Positions 53,271-62,862 are shown, counted from the first letter of the stretch. The stretch is DNA of 64,000 bases from DATBQN01 sp963755825 (GCA_963755825.1 CAVWLA010000001.1:1922001-1986000), one strand, 5' to 3'. Made by a program: numbers and translations. Notes: a model not told the origin generated them from the sequence alone.

Positions 53271-54680
53271 ATGCTCGAGCCGGCCCTCTCCCCCACCGCC
53301 CGCGAGGCGCTCTGCGCCGACGTGCTGCCGGCAGCCTTTGCGATCGTCAGCCTCGCCGTCGCGCTCGTCGGTCTGGCGATGCTCGCCGCGCCGCGCTGGC
53401 GCGACCTCCGCCTGGTCGGCGTCGTCCTCTGCACGGGGCTCTACGGCGCCCGCCTGCTCGCGACGACCCACGCCGCCGAGCTCATCTTCGGCGTCCCGTC
53501 TTCGTCGAGCGCCGCCCTCCGCGCCGTCGTCAGCTACATCATCCCCATCCCCTTCGTCCTCCTCTGCGCCGCGCTGCTCTCTGGCTGGCGGAGGACGCTC
53601 CAGGTGATCGCCGCCGTCCTCGGCGCCTTCGCCGCGGTCGCCATCCCCTGGGAGTGGGCGGCGCGCTCCCCGGGCGCGCTCTCCCGCCCGAGCTCGCTCC
53701 TCGTCCTCGCCACCTTCGCGCTGGTGCTGGCGCTCGTCTTCCGTCCCACCGCGACGCCGAGCTGGGAGCTGCGGCGGCTCCGCCTGAGCTTCCTCGTCGC
53801 TACCATCTTCATCGTCTGCGAGAACCTGCGCGGCTTGGGCGTCCTGCCCTGGCCGGAGGGGATCGAGCCGCTCGGCCTGCTGCTCTTCCTCATCGGGCTC
53901 GGTACCCTCGTCGCCCACCGCATCCTCGCCGGCGAGTCGCGCCTCGCCGAGGTGCGCCGCGGGCTCGAGACGGCGCGCCGCATCCAGACCTCCATCCTGC
54001 CGCGCGAGCTGCCGCGCATCGACGGCCTGGAGGTCGCCGTCCGCTATCTCCCCGCCGAGGACGTCGCCGGCGACTTCTACGACTTCACCCCGGCGGCCGG
54101 CCGCCGAGTCGGGGTGCTCGTCGCCGACGTCTCGGGACATGGCGTGCCGGCGGCGCTGATCGCCTCGATGATCAAGGTCGCCGTCGCCGCCCAGGCCGAG
54201 CACGCGGAGAGCCCGGCGAAAGTGCTCTCCGGGATGAACCGCATCTTCCACGGCAAGCTGCGCGACCATTTCATCACCGCCGCTTACGTCTTCGTCGACC
54301 TCGAGGCCGCGCGCGTGACCTGGGCCAACGCCGGCCACCCGCCGCCGCTCCTCGCGAGCGGCGGCGCCGTCCGCGAGCTCGAGCCGACGGGGGTCGTCCT
54401 GGGACGCCTGTCGCGCGCCGACTACACCGAGCGCTCGCTGCCGCTCGCCGGCGGCGATCGCCTCGTCCTCTTCACTGACGGCATCCCCGAGTGCCCGTCG
54501 CCGGCGGGCGAGCTCTACGGCGACGCCCGCCTGCAGGCCCTCGCCGCCGAGCGGCCCGGCCTCCCTCCCGAGCCGTTCGCCGCCGCCCTCGTCGAGCGCC
54601 TGAGCCGCTGGTCCGGCACCGCGGCCGAGCGCGGGCTGGCCGACGACCTCACCCTCGTCGTCCTCCAGTTGGCCGGATAG
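53271..54680 (+). CDS. Membrane-bound PP2C (SpoIIE/RsbU-type) serine phosphatase
   Basis: This 469-residue protein has six or seven N-terminal TM helices (residues about 20-215), a short coil (ESRLAEVRRGLETARRIQTS) and a SpoIIE-type phosphatase domain (about 238-468). Its motifs are AEDVAGDFYDF, VLVADVSGHGVPAAL, TWANAGHPPPLL, LFTDGIPE and a final DDLTLVVL. The Asp ligands for two metals are present. Partner anti-sigma-factor antagonist genes are not adjacent. It is divergent from the S74 protein gene and probably acts on a soluble STAS domain. Confidence 0.9.
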   Translation: MLEPALSPTAREALCADVLPAAFAIVSLAVALVGLAMLAAPRWRDLRLVGVVLCTGLYGARLLATTHAAELIFGVPSSSSAALRAVVSYIIPIPFVLLCAALLSGWRRTLQVIAAVLGAFAAVAIPWEWAARSPGALSRPSSLLVLATFALVLALVFRPTATPSWELRRLRLSFLVATIFIVCENLRGLGVLPWPEGIEPLGLLLFLIGLGTLVAHRILAGESRLAEVRRGLETARRIQTSILPRELPRIDGLEVAVRYLPAEDVAGDFYDFTPAAGRRVGVLVADVSGHGVPAALIASMIKVAVAAQAEHAESPAKVLSGMNRIFHGKLRDHFITAAYVFVDLEAARVTWANAGHPPPLLASGGAVRELEPTGVVLGRLSRADYTERSLPLAGGDRLVLFTDGIPECPSPAGELYGDARLQALAAERPGLPPEPFAAALVERLSRWSGTAAERGLADDLTLVVLQLAG

Positions 54681-54716
54681 GATCGGCCGTAAAGATCGGC
54701 CGGAGAGGATCGAAGA

Positions 54717-54794
54717 ATGGCTAGCCAGAAGGACGGCAGGCGCCGGCAGGACATCCGCCCCGGCCTCGCGGTCGAGGTGGTGCTCAAGAAGGAC
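54717..54794 (+). pseudogene. YwbE-like N-terminal fragment
   Basis: The first 25 residues (ASQKDGRRRQDIRPGLAVEV, then VLKKD) match the start of the YwbE (DUF2196) family. Family proteins of about 64 residues go on with a hydrophobic strand and a PHGIKVRL segment, which is absent. The frame runs on into low-complexity coding. It seems a broken remnant. The stretch 54795-55028 behind it holds no recognisable gene. Confidence 0.5.
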
Positions 54795-55028
54795 CCGGCG
54801 GGCCCCCTACCTCCGTCGATCGCAGGAGAGATGAATCAGCAGATCGGAGCAGACGACCCCAAGCGGAGCCGCCGGCGAAGCCCTTCGCATGCGCCGCCCG
54901 TCGCCAGGCATCGGCGGGGGCGGGTGATGACGGCTGACACCTTACAGATCGATGTGCGGCGGCGGAGAAAACGGGACGCGACGAGATCGACGGCGCGGCG
55001 GAATTTTTATGCTACCCTCGCCTCGATC

Positions 55029-55400
55029 ATGTCGATGCTGCAGTTCCCCTCGCGCCGGAATCTCTGTGCGTGGATCCTCGCCGCGCTCAGCCTGGCGACC
55101 GCGCTCGAGATCCATCCGGCGACCGAGGCGAGCCTGGAGTCGGCAGCCGCCGGCCAGACGCTCGCCGTCCCCGCCGCCGCGCATCCGGTGACGTCGACGC
55201 ACATCGAGGCCTCGACGCTGGTCGAGGTGCCGCTGTGCCCGGCCTGCATGCTGCGCCTGCAGACGCGCGGCCTGCATCTCGCCGCCGTCGCCCAGGTCGC
55301 GCTGCCGTCGCTCTCGGCGCGCATCGTGGCCGCCTCCTCCCGCCCGCACGAATGGCAGCCCTCGCGCCCTTCGTCGGCGCGCGCCCCGCCTCTCGCCTGA
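55029..55400 (+). CDS. Small secreted or membrane protein with CPAC motif
   Basis: This protein of about 123 residues has a membrane or signal helix near the start (LCAWILAALSLATALEIHPA). A motif PLCPACMLRLQTRGLHLAAV follows, and then a Pro/Ser-rich end. CPxC-type pairs can bind metal or act in redox chemistry. I do not know the family. The start could be at 55029 or the frame may be read from further upstream. An AT-rich word TTTTTATGCTA lies about 20 bases upstream. It is 154 bases before a TonB receptor gene on the same strand, so the two may be linked. Confidence 0.6.
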   Translation: MSMLQFPSRRNLCAWILAALSLATALEIHPATEASLESAAAGQTLAVPAAAHPVTSTHIEASTLVEVPLCPACMLRLQTRGLHLAAVAQVALPSLSARIVAASSRPHEWQPSRPSSARAPPLA

Positions 55401-55430
55401 CCTCCACCTAACCAGCGTTCGGAAACCTTT

Positions 55431-55480
55431 CGCGGCGTCTCGCCGCGGCGCCTGATCGGCGCCGCAGCGAGGAGAGCGCG
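55431..55480 (+). other. Run of short hairpins in the TonB receptor leader
   Basis: CGCGGCG-TCT-CGCCGCG at 55431-55447 is a perfect 7-bp hairpin. It is followed by CGGCGCC and GGCGCCG arms around TGATC, and then GCGAGGA and TCCTCGC arms. They lie 75-120 bases before the TonB-receptor start and may be a terminator for the small upstream gene or an mRNA leader structure. I do not recognise a known riboswitch. Confidence 0.45.
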
Positions 55481-55554
55481 ATCCTCGCGCGGCCGCGTTT
55501 ACGAACCGCCGCGGCGGCGGCATGTCCACCGCCCGGCCGCTCTGGAGGTCGTCC

Positions 55555-57996
55555 ATGAGATTCTTTCGGCTCGCGGGCCGTGGGATCGCGCCGCCGTGCG
55601 CGCTCGCTGTCTGCATCGCTTCGCTCGCTCTCTCCCTCGCTCTCCCCATCGCGGCGCGCGCCGGCCAGGTGCGCGGCCGCGTCGTCGGCCCCGACGGCAA
55701 GCCGCTCCCCGGCGCCGACGTGGCGCTCAAGAACGATCTGCTCGGCTACGGCGAGCGAACGGTCAGCGGCGCCGATGGCGCCTTTCGCTTCACCAACGTC
55801 CCCGACAACCCGTACCACCTGATCGTCTCGCTCGACGGCTTCGCTCCAGTGCACCTGGACGTCGACGTCCGCGGCAGCGTGCCGGTCGACCGCACCATCG
55901 ACCTCAAGGCCGCCTTCGCCGAGTCGACCACCGTCACCGCCGACCGCGAGCCGGTGGCGCTGGAGACCGACGATCCGTCGTCCCACACCGACATCGACAA
56001 ATCGCTGGTGCAGCGCTTCCCGGCCGCCGTCGCCTCGCGCGCCTTCGAGCAGATCGTCCTCTCGGCGCCCGGCTTCAGCCAGGACGAGAACGGCCGCTAT
56101 CACTTCCAGGGCGGCCACTCGCAGCAGCTCCTGGTGATCGACGGCCAGCCGATCGGCGACCAGATCGGCATCACCTTCTCGAACTCGCTCGATCCCGGCG
56201 TCGCCCAGGGGATCGAGATCGTCACCGGCGGCGTGCCGGCGGAGTTCGGCGAGAAGGCCAACGGCGTCATCAACCTGACCACCCGCTCGGCCCTCGGCCA
56301 GAACGGCTGGAAGGGCGAGGCGACGGCCGGCGGCGGCAGCTTCTCGACCGCCGAGGGCTCGCTCGCCATCGGCCACGGGACCTCGCGCTCCGGGCTCTTC
56401 CTGGATCTCGACGGCTCGCGCTCCGACCGCTTCCTCGACCCGGTCACCTTCGACAACCTCCACAACCAGGGCACCACGCGCCGCGGCTTCCTGCGCTACG
56501 ACCTGCTGTCGCCCGACGGCGCCGACTCGCTGCGCGCGACAGGCACCGGCGGCAGCACCGACCGCGACGTCACCAACCTGCCGTCGCAGCAGGCGAGCGG
56601 CCAGGACCAGCGGGTGAGCTCCGCCGACTGGAACGCCAACGTCGGCTTCCAGCGCGTCATCTCGTCGACCGCCGTTTTGGACGCTCAGCTCTACGCGCGC
56701 GACAACCGCCTGCGCCTCGACGGCTCGGCGGGCGACACGCCGGTCACTGCCGAGCAGAGCCGCTCGCTCGCCAACCAGGGCTTCAACCTCTCGTTCTCCA
56801 GCGCCGTCGGCGACCACCAGCTCAAGGCCGGGATCCAGGCCAAGCGCTTCCCCATCCGCGAGACCTTCAGCGTCGGCATCACCGACCCGACGTTGAACGA
56901 CCCCTCGTCGCCCGACTACAACCCCAACCTCGCCCCCTACGACCTGACGCGCGGCGGCTCGCTCTTCGACTTCTCGGGCGCGCGCACCGGCGAATACGCC
57001 GCCGGCTACGTCCAGGACTCGTGGAAATGGAAGAACGTGACGGTCGACGCCGGCGCCCGCTACGACCAGAACCGGCTCTTCGTCTCCGAGCACCAGCTCG
57101 CCCCGCGCCTCGGCGTCGCCTGGTACCTGCCGGCGACGAAGACGGTCTTCCGCGCCTCGTACGACCGCATGCTCATCACCCCCGAGTACGAGAACATCCT
57201 GCTCTCCTCCTCCGCCGCGGCGAGGGCGCTGGTGCCGCCCGACGTCCAGGGGTCGAGCCAGCTCGGCGAAGGCCAGCTCTTCAACGTCTCCGAGCGCCAC
57301 AACGCCTACAGCGCCGGCCTCCAGCAGGGGATCGGCCGGGCGCTGCGGCTCGACGTCTCGTTCTGGAAGCGGCAGGTGACCAACGCCGCCGATCAGGACC
57401 AGTTCTTCAACACCGGCATCGTCTTCCCGCTCAACTTCAAGGGTGGCGACCTGCACGGCTGGAACGTGCGGCTGGACGGCGGCCCGTGGAACGGCCTGCG
57501 CGGCTACCTCTCGCTCGGCCACGTGCGGGCGATCTACGACCCGCCGTTCGTCGGCGGCCTCTTCCTCGACTCCGGCGCCCTCGACACCCTGACCGGCGGC
57601 CCCTTCGTCATCGATCACGACCAGAACCTGCAGGAGCAGCTCGGCGCCTTCTGGGACATCCCGCGGAGCGGCTTCTGGCTCGGCGTCACCGAGCGCTACG
57701 ACTCCGGCCTGGTGACCGACGCGGGCGACTTGGCCGACGTGCTCGCGAGCCCCGACACCGCCTACGCGGCGCCCTTCATCCAGTTCGGCGAGGACCCGCA
57801 GCGGGTCAAGGGGCGGACGATCTGGAGCTTCTCGCTCGGCGCCCGGCTGCAGCAGTACGGCCTGCCGTTCGAGGCCCAGCTCGACCTGCTCAACGCCTTC
57901 GACGAGCAGGGCCTCTACAACTTCCAATCGACCTTCGGCGGGACGCACGTCATCCCGCCGCGCACCATCGCAGGCCGGTTGCGCTACATCTTCTAG
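55555..57996 (+). CDS. TonB-dependent outer-membrane receptor with carboxypeptidase-regulatory N-domain
   Basis: This 813-residue protein has a signal peptide (LAVCIASLALSLALPIAARA). A carboxypeptidase-regulatory-like domain follows (GRVVGPDGKPLPGADVAL, residues about 40-115), then the plug (about 120-240: VTADREPVALE, LLVIDGQPIG, IEIVTGGVPAEFGEKANGVI) and a 22-strand barrel ending LRYIF. This resembles SusC-/OmpA-like TonB receptors of Acidobacteriota rather than siderophore receptors. ATG 55555 has GGAGGTCGTCC upstream. 55522 is possible but lacks this SD. The substrate is unknown. No SusD or transporter partner is adjacent. Confidence 0.93.
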   Translation: MRFFRLAGRGIAPPCALAVCIASLALSLALPIAARAGQVRGRVVGPDGKPLPGADVALKNDLLGYGERTVSGADGAFRFTNVPDNPYHLIVSLDGFAPVHLDVDVRGSVPVDRTIDLKAAFAESTTVTADREPVALETDDPSSHTDIDKSLVQRFPAAVASRAFEQIVLSAPGFSQDENGRYHFQGGHSQQLLVIDGQPIGDQIGITFSNSLDPGVAQGIEIVTGGVPAEFGEKANGVINLTTRSALGQNGWKGEATAGGGSFSTAEGSLAIGHGTSRSGLFLDLDGSRSDRFLDPVTFDNLHNQGTTRRGFLRYDLLSPDGADSLRATGTGGSTDRDVTNLPSQQASGQDQRVSSADWNANVGFQRVISSTAVLDAQLYARDNRLRLDGSAGDTPVTAEQSRSLANQGFNLSFSSAVGDHQLKAGIQAKRFPIRETFSVGITDPTLNDPSSPDYNPNLAPYDLTRGGSLFDFSGARTGEYAAGYVQDSWKWKNVTVDAGARYDQNRLFVSEHQLAPRLGVAWYLPATKTVFRASYDRMLITPEYENILLSSSAAARALVPPDVQGSSQLGEGQLFNVSERHNAYSAGLQQGIGRALRLDVSFWKRQVTNAADQDQFFNTGIVFPLNFKGGDLHGWNVRLDGGPWNGLRGYLSLGHVRAIYDPPFVGGLFLDSGALDTLTGGPFVIDHDQNLQEQLGAFWDIPRSGFWLGVTERYDSGLVTDAGDLADVLASPDTAYAAPFIQFGEDPQRVKGRTIWSFSLGARLQQYGLPFEAQLDLLNAFDEQGLYNFQSTFGGTHVIPPRTIAGRLRYIF

Positions 57997-58207
57997 GGAT
58001 GTAGCGCAACCGTTCCTCCCGGATGGCGGTGGGCGGATCTCGGTGGTCCGCGCTCCTCCGCGGGCAGATCCTGCCCGCCGCCGTCCGGCTTTTTAGAGCC
58101 ACATCGATCGAGGCCCGAGGATACGCCATCGGGCTTCCGCCAGAAGTTTTGAAATCGACGTGGCCGGCTACTAGAATCCTCGCCATCGGGGCAGAGGGAG
58201 GCGAGCG

Positions 58208-59083
58208 ATGGGTGGTTGGGAGACGCTGGGGGCGGTCCCGCCGAAGGAGCTGGCGACGGCTCGGCTGGAGCTGCACTGGGCGGCGCAGGCGGCCGCCGCG
58301 GTGGGCAAGCTGCTGCTGCCGCCGGCAGCCGACTTCAGCCAGCAGAGCTTCACCTGGGACGACCGCGCCCGCGCCCTCGTCCAAGGGCCGGTCGCCGCGG
58401 CGCGGCCCTTCCGCTCGGCGCTCACCTTCGATCCCCCGGCGCTCGCCCTCCTCGACACCGAGGGCGCCGAGCTCGCCCGCCTGCCGCTCTCCGGCCACAC
58501 GCTGGAGGAGGCCGACACCTGGCTCGAGCGCGCGCTCGAGGCGCTCCTCGGCCAGCCGTTGCCGGCGCCGCTCGACCGCGCCGCCGCGCTCGCGGCGCAC
58601 CCGCTGGGCGACGGCGGCAGCTTCTCGCACGGCGGCCCCGCCTTTGCCGAGCTCGCCCGCTGGTTCGCCGACGGCGCGGCGCTCCTCGGCGAGCGCGCCG
58701 CGGCGGCTCCCGGCGGCGGCGCGGTGCGCTGCTGGCCGCACCACTTCGACCTCGCGGCGCCGATCGCCCTCGATCCGCCGGACTCTCCGGCGACCGGGCC
58801 GCCGGAGAACGCCCGCACCATCACCCTCGGGCTTTCGCCGGGCGACGAGGCGCGCCCGGCCCCCTACCTCTATGTCACCCCCTGGCCGCCCCCCGCCGAC
58901 ATGGCGCCGCAGGATCTGCCGCTCCTCCCCGCCGGCGGCGCCTGGAACACCGCCGGCTGGATGGGCGCGGTGCTCGAGGCCGAAGCCCTGGTCGCCGCCG
59001 GCCCCGGCCCGGCCCAGCGCGAGGCCGCCACCGCCTTCCTCGACGCCGCCATCGCCGCCTGCCGCCTCTGGCTCGGCGCCTGA
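58208..59083 (+). CDS. Conserved hypothetical protein
   Basis: This 291-residue soluble acidic protein has WPHHFDLAAPIAL and TLGLSPGDEARPAPYLYVTP, then WPPP. I recall such pieces from a conserved proteobacterial family of unknown function, but cannot name a domain. The start has GGGAGGCGAGCG upstream. It stands between the TonB receptor gene and the tandem 42-bp repeat array, on the same strand as both flanking genes. Confidence 0.75.
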   Translation: MGGWETLGAVPPKELATARLELHWAAQAAAAVGKLLLPPAADFSQQSFTWDDRARALVQGPVAAARPFRSALTFDPPALALLDTEGAELARLPLSGHTLEEADTWLERALEALLGQPLPAPLDRAAALAAHPLGDGGSFSHGGPAFAELARWFADGAALLGERAAAAPGGGAVRCWPHHFDLAAPIALDPPDSPATGPPENARTITLGLSPGDEARPAPYLYVTPWPPPADMAPQDLPLLPAGGAWNTAGWMGAVLEAEALVAAGPGPAQREAATAFLDAAIAACRLWLGA

Positions 59084-59141
59084 GGGGTCGGCGCCCGCCC
59101 GCCGCCGCCGTCCCGGCGAGCGGGAAGACCGTAGCCCTTCA

Positions 59142-59477
59142 CTAAACTCCCCGCCGCGCCAGCGGGCCGGCAGTTTAGGCTCTCTAAACTCCCCGCCCAG
59201 CGACCGGGAGAGCAGTTAATCTTCTCTAAACCTCCCGCCGCGCGACGGAGCGGGCAGTTTATTTTGTCTAAACTCCCCGCCGCGCGACGGAGCGAGGAGT
59301 AAATCTTCTCTAAACCTCCCGCCGCGCGACGGAGCGGGCAGTTAATTTTGTCTAAACCTCCCGCCGCGCGACGGAGCGAGCAGTTAATTTTGTCTAAACT
59401 CCTCGCCGCGCGATCGGGCGGGCAGTACATCGTCTCGAAACCTCCGGCTCTGCGATCGGGAGAGCAGTTTTCGGCGT
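59142..59477. repeat. Tandem array of eight 42-bp hairpin-forming units
   Basis: Unit starts at 59142, 59184, 59226, 59268, 59310, 59352, 59394 and 59436 are spaced by exactly 42 bp. Each unit starts with CTAAACYYCCCG (the last with CGAAACC) and carries GCGCGACGGAGCG in the middle of most copies, then CAGTTTA or CAGTTAA. The YAAACT and AGTTTA ends can pair, as can the inner CCCGC and GCGGG, so each unit can form an imperfect hairpin. A-T-rich arms stand out in the GC-rich surroundings. The array fills most of the gene-free gap 59084-59600. It is not a CRISPR, because there are no unique spacers. Its function is unknown. Confidence 0.95.
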
Positions 59478-59600
59478 CCGGGCCTCCCTCCCGACCGCCG
59501 CGAGAGGCCGCGCGCTCGTCCGGACGCCTCGGCGGCCTTCGCCGACCTCCCGCGGAGCGGCGCGGCGCCGCCGGCGCACCGTGGGAGATGGGATGCCACG

Positions 59601-60551
59601 ATGACCGAGCGCGCGACCGCCTCCCCCGCCGAGATCCCCCGCTCGCCCGACCTGCCCCCCGACGTTCCGGTGGACGAGGGCTTCGTGGCGACGGGCCTGG
59701 GGCGGATCTGGTACCGGGTCGTGGGAGGGCGGGGAGGCCGGGCGGCCGGCCTGCCGCTCCTCGTCGTCCACGGCGGGCCGGGGCTGCCGTCGGATTACCT
59801 GGCACCGCTCGCCGCTCTCGCCGACGAGCGGCCGGTCGTCTTCTACGACCAGCTCGGCTGCGGCCGCTCCGACCGCCCGTCGCCGGGGCCGTGGACGACC
59901 GAGTACTTCGTCGGCGAGCTGTGGAAGGTGCGCCAGGCGCTGGGCCTCGAGCGCGTCCACCTCTTCGGCCACTCGTCGGGGAGCCAGATCGCCGTCGACT
60001 ACGCCCTCCTGCGGCCGGAGGGGGTGGAGAGCTACGTCCTCGCCGATCCGCCCCTCTCGATCCCCCGCTGGCTCGCCGATCTCGACCGCTTCCGCGCCGC
60101 CCTGCCCCCCGAGGTGCGGGCGGTCCTCGACCGCTGCGAAGCGGCGGGCGACACCGCGTCGGCCGAATACTCGCGGGCGACCCGCGTCTTCTACGACCGC
60201 CACTTCTGCCGCCTCTCCCCCTGGCCCGAGCCGCTCGAGCGGGCGCTCGCGGGGTACAGCGACGAGGTCTACCGCACCATGTGGGGGGCGAGCGAGCTCT
60301 GCATGACGGGGATATTGAAGGACTACGACCGCGCCGCGCGCCTGGGGGAGATCGCCGCCCCGGCGCTCTTCCTCTGCGGCCGCCACGACGAGGCGACCCC
60401 CGAGACCACCGCCTGGTACCGCAGCCTGCTCCCCGGCGCCGAGATGGTCGTCATCGAGGACAGCTCGCACACCCCCCACCTCGAGCAGCCGGCGCCGACG
60501 CTCGCCGCGGTGCGCGGCTTCCTCGCCAGGGTCGAGGCGCGGACGGCCTAG
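59601..60551 (+). CDS. Proline iminopeptidase-family alpha/beta hydrolase (S33)
   Basis: This 316-residue enzyme has the S33 hallmarks LLVVHGGPGLPSDYL, FYDQLGCGRSDRP and the nucleophile GHSSGSQIAV (S125). The acid is in LFLCGRHDEATPET and the His in EDSSHTPHLEQP. It releases N-terminal proline or hydrolyses similar amides and esters. The GGGAGATGGGATGCCACG SD region leads to the ATG. It stands just after the 42-bp repeat array and 100 bases before an S9 peptidase gene. Confidence 0.93.
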   Translation: MTERATASPAEIPRSPDLPPDVPVDEGFVATGLGRIWYRVVGGRGGRAAGLPLLVVHGGPGLPSDYLAPLAALADERPVVFYDQLGCGRSDRPSPGPWTTEYFVGELWKVRQALGLERVHLFGHSSGSQIAVDYALLRPEGVESYVLADPPLSIPRWLADLDRFRAALPPEVRAVLDRCEAAGDTASAEYSRATRVFYDRHFCRLSPWPEPLERALAGYSDEVYRTMWGASELCMTGILKDYDRAARLGEIAAPALFLCGRHDEATPETTAWYRSLLPGAEMVVIEDSSHTPHLEQPAPTLAAVRGFLARVEARTA

Positions 60552-60651
60552 CCCGGAGACGCCGCGCCGGGCCGGGGGGGCCGGCGCTGGTAACATCGGC
60601 GCCCGCCGGCCGCGGCCGACGCTCAATGCCTGACTCTCGGAGGACGATCCG

Positions 60652-62787
60652 ATGACTCGTACGGTCGCGACGGCGATGCTCGTCACCCTCCTCGCCCCGG
60701 CTCTCGCCTCGCCTCAGCCGCCGCCGGCGCCGGCTCCCCCCTCCGCTCCCGCTTCTGTCGCCGCTTCTGTCAAGAAACCGCCGGCCGACGCCGGGGCGCT
60801 CGACGCCGTGCTGGCGGGCGCCTCGGCGCTCGGCAGCTTCCGCGGCCTGGCGATGGCGCCCGACGGCCGCCGGCTCGCCTGGGTCGAGGCGTCGCCGACG
60901 GCGCCCGCGACCGGCTCCTCCGTCGAGGTCGCCGAGCTGGCGGCGAGCGGCGAGGCGGGACCGCCGCGGCGGGTGACCGCCGCCCCCGCCGCCGGCGGCC
61001 GGAAGAGCGCCGCCGTGGAGCGCGGCCCCGCCTGGTCGCCGGACGGCCGGCGCCTCGCCTTCCTCTCGGATGCCGCCTCGCCCGGTCAGGCCGACCTCTA
61101 CGTCGCCGAGCTCGCCGCCGGCGCCGGCCGGGCCTCCGTGCGCCGCCTGACCCACCTCGCCGGCCAGGTTGCCGAGCCGCGCTGGTCGCCCGATGGCGGC
61201 GCCATCGCGCTCCTGGTGATCGAGGGGCGCCGCGAGGCGGCCGGCCCGCTCGCCGCGACGCCGCGCGACGCCGGGGTGGTCGGCGAGACGGTGCAGGAAC
61301 AGCGCCTGGCCGTGGTCGACGCGGCGAGCGGCGCTCTCCGCCTCGTCTCGCCGCGGGACCTCTTCGTCTACGAGTACGACTGGGCGCCCGACGGCCGCAG
61401 CCTGGCGGCGACCGCCGCGCACGGCTCGGGCGACGACAACTGGTACGTGGCGGAGCTCTACGCGATCGCCGCCGACGGCTCGACGGCGCGCTCGCTGTGG
61501 AAGCCCGCGGTGCAGATCGCGGCTCCCCGCGTCTCCCCGGACGGCCGCAACGTCGCCGTCATCGGCGGCCTGATGAGCGACTTCGGCGCCACCGGCGGCG
61601 ACGTCTACGTCGTCCCCCTGGCTCCGGCGCCGGCAGGCGGCGAGGGCGGCGCGCGCGACGTCACGCCGGGCCGCGCCGCCTCCCCGGCCTGGCTCGCCTG
61701 GACCGCGGCCGACCGCCTGGTGACCGTCGAGACCGTCGACGGCGAGACCGCCGTCACCGCGCTCGAGCTGACGGGATCGACTGCGGCCGCGCGGGCGACC
61801 ACTCTCTGGCGCGGCGCCGAGGCGATCGCCGACGGCGGCGGCTGGACCGGGATGTCGCTCGCCGCCGACGGCCGCACCTCGGCCGTCCTCCGCCAGTCGT
61901 TCGGCCAGCCGCCCGAGGTGTGGGCCGGCCCGCTCGGCGCCTGGCGCCAGGTGACGCGGAAGAACGCCGGCCTGAAGACCGCCTGGGGCGAGGCGAAGAG
62001 TCTCCATTGGATGAGTGGCGGCCGTACGGTGCAGGGCTGGCTGCTGCCCCCGGCCGGGGTCGACCTCGCGGCGGCTGGCTCATCGGCTGCCGCGGCGGCC
62101 GCCGGCGGGCGCCGTTACCCGCTGGTCGTCGTCGTCCACGGCGGCCCGGCGCTCTCCCATCGCCCCTCGTGGCCGACGATCGGCGGCCTCCTCGCCAGCC
62201 AGGGCTATCTGGTGCTCCTCCCCAACCCGCGCGGCAGCTACGGCGCCGGCGAGGAGTTCACCCGCGGCAACGTCAAGGACTTCGGCTACGGCGACTTCGA
62301 CGACATCCTCGCCGGGCTCGACGCGGTCGGCGCGGCGGCGCCGTGGAACGGCAAGGCGGGGATCTTCGGTTGGAGCTACGGCGGCTACATGGCGATGTGG
62401 GCGGTCACCCGCACCGGCCGCTTCCAGGCGGCGGTCGCCGGCGCCGGCGTCGCCAACTGGCAGAGCTACTACGGCGAGAACGGCATCGACCAGTGGATGA
62501 TCCCGTACTTCGGCGCCTCGGTCTACGACGATCCGTGGATGTACGCCCGCAGCTCGCCGATCACCTTCATCAAGCAGGTGAGGACGCCCACCCTGGTGCT
62601 GCAGGGGGAGCGCGACGCCGAGGTGCCCGCTCCGCAGGCGTATGAGTTCTGGCACGCCCTGAAGACCCTCGGCGTCGAGACGCAGCTGGTGATCTATCCC
62701 GGCGAGGGGCACCATTTCGCCGACCCGGCCAACGAGCGCGACCGCCTGCGCCGGATGGTCGGCTGGCTCGATCGCTTTCTCAAGTGA
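60652..62787 (+). CDS. S9 family peptidase (prolyl oligopeptidase/DPP-like)
   Basis: This 711-residue exported enzyme has a short signal peptide (ATAMLVTLLAPALASPQ) and a Pro/Ala-rich linker. A WD40/beta-propeller domain (residues about 60-440) shows repeated PDGRRLAW and SPDGGAIALL segments. The alpha/beta hydrolase domain has S575 (GWSYGGYMAMWAV), D655 (GERDAEVPAP) and H687 or H688 (GEGHHF). It cleaves after proline or short peptides in the periplasm. It is probably co-transcribed with the preceding S33 peptidase (100-base gap). Confidence 0.93.
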   Translation: MTRTVATAMLVTLLAPALASPQPPPAPAPPSAPASVAASVKKPPADAGALDAVLAGASALGSFRGLAMAPDGRRLAWVEASPTAPATGSSVEVAELAASGEAGPPRRVTAAPAAGGRKSAAVERGPAWSPDGRRLAFLSDAASPGQADLYVAELAAGAGRASVRRLTHLAGQVAEPRWSPDGGAIALLVIEGRREAAGPLAATPRDAGVVGETVQEQRLAVVDAASGALRLVSPRDLFVYEYDWAPDGRSLAATAAHGSGDDNWYVAELYAIAADGSTARSLWKPAVQIAAPRVSPDGRNVAVIGGLMSDFGATGGDVYVVPLAPAPAGGEGGARDVTPGRAASPAWLAWTAADRLVTVETVDGETAVTALELTGSTAAARATTLWRGAEAIADGGGWTGMSLAADGRTSAVLRQSFGQPPEVWAGPLGAWRQVTRKNAGLKTAWGEAKSLHWMSGGRTVQGWLLPPAGVDLAAAGSSAAAAAAGGRRYPLVVVVHGGPALSHRPSWPTIGGLLASQGYLVLLPNPRGSYGAGEEFTRGNVKDFGYGDFDDILAGLDAVGAAAPWNGKAGIFGWSYGGYMAMWAVTRTGRFQAAVAGAGVANWQSYYGENGIDQWMIPYFGASVYDDPWMYARSSPITFIKQVRTPTLVLQGERDAEVPAPQAYEFWHALKTLGVETQLVIYPGEGHHFADPANERDRLRRMVGWLDRFLK

Positions 62788-62862
62788 GGCGGCGGGGCCT
62801 GTAACCGGAACCCCTCCGAACGCTACTATCACTTGCGGTGGCGGTTGAAAGGAGTGGTTCCG

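Noticed and set aside
59142..59477. Possible CRISPR array
   Set aside because: The whole 42-bp period is repeated, with no unique spacers between repeats, and no cas genes are near.
58870..59805. Minus-strand open frame of 311 codons over the repeat array
   Set aside because: It is kept open only because 42 is a multiple of 3. It overlaps a better plus-strand gene and shows no known domain or RBS.
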